A DNA stretch of 5,118 bases. Source: Gemmatimonadota bacterium (GTDB lineage Bacteria; Gemmatimonadota; Gemmatimonadetes; JACCXV01). The stretch covers positions 1 through 5,118 of the forward strand of contig JACCXV010000244.1 of assembly GCA_013696835.1 (NCBI GenBank). The letters run 5' to 3'. Both the position numbers and the translations under genes were made by a program. Positions 4,522-5,118 of this stretch are shown here, in pieces (position 1 is the first letter of the stretch; every line of letters begins with the position of its first letter). The notes beneath the pieces are model-generated. The model saw nothing but the letters and a program-made list of their open reading frames with translations. It did no database searches and had not been told where the DNA came from.

Positions 4522-5118
4522 CTAGCGCGGCTCTTCCATGAAGGCCGCGAGGCTGTCGGCCAGCGCTGCAGCCGCGTATCTCCGGGCGGGATCCAGCCTG
4601 CGGCCCAGCTGCAGGGTGTCCTGCCACAGCACCAGAGAACGCAGGGCTGCGTCACGGTCACGGTCCGCGAGAGCCCTGCGCGCGCCCCATTCGAAGCGCG
4701 ACAGCTTCTCAGACTCCCCGTCGGCCGCCCGGGCGAAATCGGCTTCGCGGGTCAGCGTCGTCTCCGCCAGGCCCCCAGCGTCCGCGGCGACGGGAGCCCC
4801 TCTGTCGCCGGCTCCCTCCGCCGGCGGGCTTTCGCCCTCGTCGCCAGCGGCCCGGCCCGCTGGCGCCGTCGCCTCTTCAGCCCGCGGCCGAGCCGGCGCC
4901 ACGTCATCCCGCGCCTGCGACCGGTCCTCGAGCTGCCCGCGCGATGCGGCCTGCCCCGCCTCCTTCGCCGCCCGTTCCTCTCGGGTGCGAGACGTGAGCG
5001 AAGGCTGCGGGGGCGCGGCCGGCGGCTCGGCGCGGCTGGGTCGCGTCTCCGGGTCACGGTCCGCCTCTTCCGACGCCCGTTCCGCGGGCGCGCTCGCGCC
5101 GCTCGGGCGGGCCTGGTC
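4522..5118 (-). CDS. 3' part of an uncharacterised gene: low-complexity Ala/Glu/Arg/Pro region plus helical C-terminus
   Basis: The minus-strand frame is open from the window edge to a TAG at 4524-4522, giving 198 visible residues; the start is outside the window. An internal GTG at 4902 could serve as a start, but it has no Shine-Dalgarno. The 72 codons before it keep strong G/C third positions and acidic/basic codons typical of coding DNA, so I treat the whole stretch as one gene. The first ~140 residues are rich in Ala, Glu, Arg, Pro and Gly and look disordered. The last ~70 residues look alpha-helical, with segments LSRFEWGARRALADRDRD, ALRSLVLWQDTLQLGRRL and ARRYAAAALADSLAAFMEE, perhaps a TPR-like or other helical repeat tail. 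No family is recognised. It is followed after 87 nt by the DUF4139 gene on the same strand. Possible identities include the cytoplasmic or periplasmic tail of a membrane protein, which the missing N-terminus would decide. Confidence 0.7.
   Translation of the reverse strand, partial: DQARPSGASAPAERASEEADRDPETRPSRAEPPAAPPQPSLTSRTREERAAKEAGQAASRGQLEDRSQARDDVAPARPRAEEATAPAGRAAGDEGESPPAEGAGDRGAPVAADAGGLAETTLTREADFARAADGESEKLSRFEWGARRALADRDRDAALRSLVLWQDTLQLGRRLDPARRYAAAALADSLAAFMEEPR

Noticed and set aside
4752..5057. Arg-rich minus-strand open frame
   Set aside because: It overlaps the better-supported minus frame 4522-5118 in another register. Its composition, dominated by Arg and Pro, is typical of a frame-shifted GC-rich shadow.

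Overview
This window is strongly GC-rich and almost fully coding. Codon third positions are mostly G or C, and long antisense open frames appear on the strand opposite real genes. Two proteins carry classical Sec signal peptides, and there are no rRNA, tRNA, IS or CRISPR signatures. The gene set (paired MoeA paralogues, a DUF971 protein, a DUF4139 protein) fits a high-GC Gram-negative-type bacterium such as a member of Gemmatimonadota or Myxococcota. That assignment is a guess from content; no marker in the window decides the phylum.

Left part (1-1746): two adjacent moeA-family genes lie on the minus strand, separated by 7 nt. The first to be transcribed (348-1538) is complete. The second (1-340) is cut by the window edge and shows only its N-terminal domain. 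Both belong to molybdenum cofactor (Moco) synthesis, at the metal insertion step. A 208-nt divergent intergenic region (1539-1746) carries a perfect 7-bp inverted repeat and separates them from a plus-strand gene (1747-2190) for a small DUF971/GBBH-N-like protein with two CxCxxC cysteine clusters.

Middle and right part (2180-5118): three minus-strand genes. Transcription order is a gene running in from the right edge (4522-5118; Ala/Glu/Arg/Pro-rich region plus a helical C-terminus, function unknown), then a secreted DUF4139-domain protein (3007-4434), then a small secreted protein built from two copies of a PEGA-like beta module (2180-2842). The last gene converges on the DUF971 gene, overlapping it by 11 nt, and both stop codons sit inside one short palindrome.

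Functionally there are two themes: Moco synthesis with a possible metal or Fe-S accessory protein, and an envelope or periplasmic group of secreted beta-rich proteins of unknown role. No clear novel defence, mobile or regulatory system is visible. The points most worth a second look are the lysine replacements in the complete MoeA, the internal duplication in the 220-aa secreted protein, and the dyads in the intergenic regions.
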